Positions 60,915-64,000 of a stretch of DNA of 64,000 nt are shown here, one piece after another (the first letter of the stretch is position 1; each line of letters begins with the position of its first letter). The stretch comes from Paenibacillus sophorae. GTDB lineage: Bacteria > Bacillota > Bacilli > Paenibacillales > Paenibacillaceae. Made by a program: the position numbers and the translations under genes. The notes under the pieces are model-generated. The model had not been told where the DNA came from and did no database searches. It saw nothing but the letters and a program-made list of their open reading frames with translations. Location: the NCBI RefSeq assembly GCF_018966525.1, contig NZ_CP076607.1, positions 3,162,001 to 3,226,000 of the forward strand. Direction: 5' to 3'.

Positions 60915-61550
60915 TTACATAAAATCGACGAACTCGCCCACCGGCTTGCGGTAGCCGCGCGGTCTGATCTTGCGTTGGTTGTCCTTGCCGATGGTGATCA
61001 GCATAACGGGAACAAGATGGTCCGGCAGTCCAAGAACGTTCTTGACGGCCTCCGGATCGAATCCGATCATCGGGCACGTATCCCAGCCCTTGTCTTTGGC
61101 GATTAGCATGAACTGCATGGCGGACAGTGAAGCGTTGCGGATCGCCTCGTCGCGCTGGAAAGCCTCTTTGCCTATGTATGCCTGATTGATCGCGCCGATC
61201 ATCCCGTCATATTCCTCCTGCGACATCGCCCCCAGCATTTTGAGACCGCCGTAAATTTCCGGCGCCTGCTCGTAGGCATGCATATCGCCCAGGACGACAA
61301 TGACTGCGGAGGCGGTATGAATTTTGTATTGTCCGTAGGCGCTCTCGCGGATCTGTTCCTTAAGCGCCGGGTCTGCGATTACTTTATAACGAGCGTGCTG
61401 TAGATTGAAAGCCGAAGGAGCGAGTCTGGTATGGGAGAAGATTTCTTCCAGTTCGCTCTGCGGAATTTTGACACCCTCCACGAAATTCATGGCCGATCTG
61501 CGGGCTTGTACAATGTCTAAAAAAGGGTTAACGGCTGCTTGGGTATTCAT
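60915..61550 (-). CDS. Nitroreductase-family NAD(P)H oxidoreductase
   Basis: 211 aa FMN-dependent fold: IVQARRSAMNF near the N-terminus, HTRLAPSAFNLQHARYKV, and the C-terminal ITIGKDNQRKIRPRGYRKP. Such enzymes reduce nitro compounds, quinones or flavins. ATG 61550 has GGAGG upstream and is preferred to the longer frame at 61583. Stand-alone. Confidence 0.87.
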   Translation of the reverse strand: MNTQAAVNPFLDIVQARRSAMNFVEGVKIPQSELEEIFSHTRLAPSAFNLQHARYKVIADPALKEQIRESAYGQYKIHTASAVIVVLGDMHAYEQAPEIYGGLKMLGAMSQEEYDGMIGAINQAYIGKEAFQRDEAIRNASLSAMQFMLIAKDKGWDTCPMIGFDPEAVKNVLGLPDHLVPVMLITIGKDNQRKIRPRGYRKPVGEFVDFM

Positions 61551-61813
61551 TGATATTGCCTCCATCCAATGATTAAAAATCAATTAGTTTAATAAATTAA
61601 TATACTTACTAATAGTTACTTAATAATATATCATGGCTTCAATCGTCCGTCAATGATGCGATGCACATCTTCCCAGACCCCTGAATAACTGCCGGTAATG
61701 CCGCAAGCTTTCTGCTTTCTAGGGACCGCCGGTTTTGGGATTGCCAATATTTCCAAATCGTAATAGAGTCTAATATATTACGGGACGGATAACAAGAAGG
61801 AGGACTTCCAAAG

Positions 61814-62440
61814 ATGCTCTTTAAAGAAAACGACGTGATTTTGTTCCAGGGCGACAGTATTACCGACGTTGGCCGCAACCGCTTCGACGCTTATTCGCTG
61901 GGAAACGGTTATCCCCTGATGGTTGCCGGACGGCTTGGCATGCTGTTTCCGGAGAATAAGCTTACATTCTACAACCGGGGCATCGGCGGCGACCGGGCTG
62001 CCGATCTCGTGCGGCGCTGGGACAGGGACTGCCTTGCGCTGAAGCCGACCTGGGTATCCATCTATGTCGGCATCAACGAGAGCTGGTGCCGGTACGACAG
62101 CGGCGATGAGACGACGCCGGAAGCGTACGAAGCGCAATACCGGAATCTGCTGGACCGCACGCGGCAGTCTCTGGATGCGAAGCTGATCATGATCGAGCCG
62201 TTCGTCCTGCCGGTTCAGGGACTGAACCGCGACTGGCGGGAGGATTTGGACCCGAAAATCGCGGTTGTGCGGAAGCTGGCCCGCGAGTATGGGGCGCTGC
62301 TGGTGCCGCTTGACGGTCTGTTCGCTGCCGCTTCGATGAAGGCCGACCCGGCCTACTGGGCCGAAGACGGCGTTCACCCGACCCCCGCGGGTCACGCGCT
62401 GATTACCGAAGCGTGGTTGAAAGCGGTTGGAGTGAACTGA
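61814..62440 (+). CDS. SGNH/GDSL-family hydrolase
   Basis: 208 aa. Block I FQGDSITDVGRN (nucleophile Ser), block II NRGIGGDRAADL, block III GINES with Asn, block V DGVHPTPAGH with the catalytic Asp and His. No signal peptide, so probably intracellular esterase or deacetylase, substrate unknown. Strong ribosome site AAGAAGGAGGA. Terminator follows. Confidence 0.88.
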   Translation: MLFKENDVILFQGDSITDVGRNRFDAYSLGNGYPLMVAGRLGMLFPENKLTFYNRGIGGDRAADLVRRWDRDCLALKPTWVSIYVGINESWCRYDSGDETTPEAYEAQYRNLLDRTRQSLDAKLIMIEPFVLPVQGLNRDWREDLDPKIAVVRKLAREYGALLVPLDGLFAAASMKADPAYWAEDGVHPTPAGHALITEAWLKAVGVN

Positions 62441-62462
62441 TTCATTGGCGGTTTCTCACTTG

Positions 62463-62506
62463 AAAGGATGCTTTTGGCTGCTCGGGCCGGGGCATCCTTT
62501 TATTTT
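62463..62506 (+). terminator. Rho-independent terminator
   Basis: AAAGGATGC (62463-62471) / GCATCCTTT (62492-62500), then TATTTTT. Confidence 0.85.
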
Positions 62507-62591
62507 TCCGCAGGCGGCGGAGTCCCTGATTTCTCCAGTTTCGGTTTTGCTGTTATAATATAGAGAACGCATGTTTCGGGAGGGAGTTGGA

Positions 62592-63332
62592 ATGACCTAC
62601 ACTATAGCGGTAATTTCGGACATACATAGCAACGCACTGGCGCTGGAGGCGGTTCTGCAGGACATTGACCGGAGCGGCACCGATCTAATCGTCAATCTGG
62701 GGGACAGTTTGTTCGGTCCGGTAGATCCGCTCGGGACGGCAAGGCTGCTTAGGCAGCGCGGCGATATCGTCAATATCATGGGGAACTGCGACGAGATTCT
62801 TTTGGAGAAGGACAGCAACTCGCTGACGTACCGCCATGTTAAGCCGCTGCTTAATGCCGACACGGAAGCATGGATTGCGGACCATTTAGCCGTATGGCGC
62901 TATGAGGACCTGCTGTTCTGTCACGGAACTCCTTTTGCGAATGGACAGTATTTGCTTGAAGAAGTAACCGAAACCGGCGTTTTGTATAAAAAAGCGGAAA
63001 CGTTGCAGGCGGAGCTGCACACTATACAGGAGCGCGGCATTTTCTGCGGACACAGCCATGTATATCATACCTTAACGCTGCCGGATGGCAAATGGCTCGT
63101 CAATCCGGGCAGCGTCGGCTTGCCCGCTTACGCGGATGATCTTCCTTTTCCCCATAGTATGGAATCGGGCACGCCTTGCGCAAGCTTTTGCATGGTTCGC
63201 AGGACGGAAGGAACAGGCTGGAACGTAGAGCATAAGCTGATCCCATACGATTGGAATAAGGCAGCCGATATTGCGGAAAGAAACGGAAGACCCGACTATG
63301 CGATTGCCATCCGCAGCGGTAGAGCACGGTAA
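62592..63332 (+). CDS. Calcineurin-like metallophosphoesterase
   Basis: 246 aa. The five motifs occur in order: ISDIHSN, NLGDSLFGP, GNCDE, CHGTP and CGHSHV. Similar to YfcE-like phosphodiesterases. Metal-dependent hydrolysis of a phosphodiester is predicted; substrate unknown. GGGAGGGAG before ATG 62592 sets the start. Adjacent to map on the same strand, 35 bp apart. Confidence 0.87.
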   Translation: MTYTIAVISDIHSNALALEAVLQDIDRSGTDLIVNLGDSLFGPVDPLGTARLLRQRGDIVNIMGNCDEILLEKDSNSLTYRHVKPLLNADTEAWIADHLAVWRYEDLLFCHGTPFANGQYLLEEVTETGVLYKKAETLQAELHTIQERGIFCGHSHVYHTLTLPDGKWLVNPGSVGLPAYADDLPFPHSMESGTPCASFCMVRRTEGTGWNVEHKLIPYDWNKAADIAERNGRPDYAIAIRSGRAR

Positions 63333-63367
63333 TTTACCGATTTAATAAAGAGAGGAATGGACATCTC

Positions 63368-64000
63368 ATGACAAGTGATACAGAGCAAGATTTGGAAGGA
63401 TTGAAAGCCGTAGGAAAGGTCGTCGGGTTCACCATCGCAGAGATGAAAAAAAGTGTAAAGCCCGGCATGACAACGCTGGAGCTTGACAAGATCGGAGCGG
63501 AAATTCTGAAGCGTTTCGGGGCGAAGTCGGCTCCGAGGGAAACGTACGATTTTCCGGGCGATACGTGCATCAGTGTGAACGAAGAAGTGGCGCACGGCAT
63601 TCCGGGTCCGAAAGTGATCCGTGCCGGTGACCTTATCAACATCGATGTATCCGCTGAACTGAACGGTTACTATGGCGATGCCGCCGTGTCATTTCAGCTG
63701 CCTCCATACAACCAGAAGCTGCTGCGCCTGTGCGCCAGCGCCGAGGAAACGATGATGAGCGTAATATCCCATTTGCGTGCGGGGATGAGGGTTAACGAAA
63801 TCGGCAGAGTGATGGAGTCGGAGGCCCGCAAACGCGGTTACAAAGTGGTGCGGAACCTGTGCAGCCACGGGATCGGCAAAACGCTGCATGATAAGCCGCA
63901 TGAAATCCTGCCCTATTACAACCCCCGCGAGACAACCGTTCTGAAACCAAATCAGGTTATAACGATTGAGCCGTTTCTATCGACCGGCGCGGAATTTGTA
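63368..64000 (+). CDS. map: Methionine aminopeptidase, type I (3' end beyond window)
   Basis: 211 codons visible, running off the right edge. Metal ligands Asp93, Asp104 (NIDVSAELNGYYGDAAV), His167 (SHGIGKTLHDKPHE) and Glu201 (TIEPF) are present, with substrate His76. It removes N-terminal Met from new proteins. ATG 63368 has GAGAGGAATGG upstream. Only the last metal-ligand Glu and C-terminus are missing. Confidence 0.92.
   Translation, partial: MTSDTEQDLEGLKAVGKVVGFTIAEMKKSVKPGMTTLELDKIGAEILKRFGAKSAPRETYDFPGDTCISVNEEVAHGIPGPKVIRAGDLINIDVSAELNGYYGDAAVSFQLPPYNQKLLRLCASAEETMMSVISHLRAGMRVNEIGRVMESEARKRGYKVVRNLCSHGIGKTLHDKPHEILPYYNPRETTVLKPNQVITIEPFLSTGAEFV

Noticed and set aside
1..64000. tRNA, rRNA, CRISPR array or prophage
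   Set aside because: No cloverleaf, rRNA-like conserved segment, regularly spaced repeat or phage structural gene was seen on either strand by reading; no computational search was possible.

Overview
The window reads as a stretch of chromosome from a Paenibacillus-like member of the Bacillales. This is inferred from moderately high GC with low-GC islands, strong AGGAGG-type ribosome binding sites, frequent GTG/TTG starts, a Trp T-box leader, an Amj-type lipid II flippase, YesM/YesN-type two-component regulators, PxpABC oxoprolinase and a trehalose PTS with TreR. No plasmid, phage, rRNA, tRNA or CRISPR signal was found. Species assignment is not possible from the sequence alone.

Layout. 1-2.6 kb: 3' part of a trehalose PTS permease (IICA portion) and treR. 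2.6-5.0 kb: MarR regulator and ABC exporter on the minus strand, with a candidate self-operator. 5.2-6.8 kb: cell-wall-binding-repeat lipoprotein and a Met-rich exported peptide. 6.9-10.4 kb: ECF sigma factor, membrane protein and ABC transporter operon. 10.5-12.4 kb: an IS200/IS605-type element whose tnpB is interrupted by a single amber codon. 12.5-14.4 kb: small hypothetical gene, lipoprotein, DMT permease. 14.6-20.7 kb: a GntR-controlled sugar-acid operon (IolB-like isomerase, two YhcH/YiaL-family genes, MFS symporter, KduD-like SDR, 2-hydroxyacid dehydrogenase) that abuts the last ~37 codons of a 6-phosphogluconate dehydrogenase gene.

20.9-26.1 kb: small His-rich membrane protein, two-component system, and pxpBCA. 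26.1-27.7 kb: spermidine-synthase-like gene and small ORFs. 27.9-37.3 kb: YesM/YesN two-component system followed by an AfuA/FbpA-type binding protein, ATPase, fused permease, a membrane-anchored second binding protein and a PP2C-type phosphatase. 37.4-42.5 kb: CmpB-type membrane protein, amj, an SDR, a small DUF4265-like protein, lepB, then trpS behind a Trp T-box and a short reading frame with three clustered Trp codons. 42.6-49.8 kb: a lower-GC DMT permease, YhdH-type reductase with divergent TetR, lipoprotein, a histidine-kinase remnant, an SgrR-like regulator and a DUF4173-like membrane protein. 50-64 kb: acyltransferase-like membrane protein, cysK, YcnI-like protein, nadE, LysR, a heterodimeric ABC exporter, a frameshifted lipoprotein gene, nitroreductase, SGNH hydrolase, metallophosphoesterase and the 5' part of map.

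The observations most worth following are: (1) trpS control, where a Trp T-box is followed by an overlapping frame starting behind a near-perfect Shine-Dalgarno and carrying Trp-Trp-Arg-Trp, resembling the logic of the B. subtilis rtpLP-rtpA leader; (2) the GntR sugar-acid operon with three TGTYGACA-type sites and a gnd scar at its end; (3) the two-component, transporter and PP2C operon; (4) several broken genes: the amber tnpB, the gnd tail, the histidine-kinase tail and an A8-frameshifted lipoprotein.
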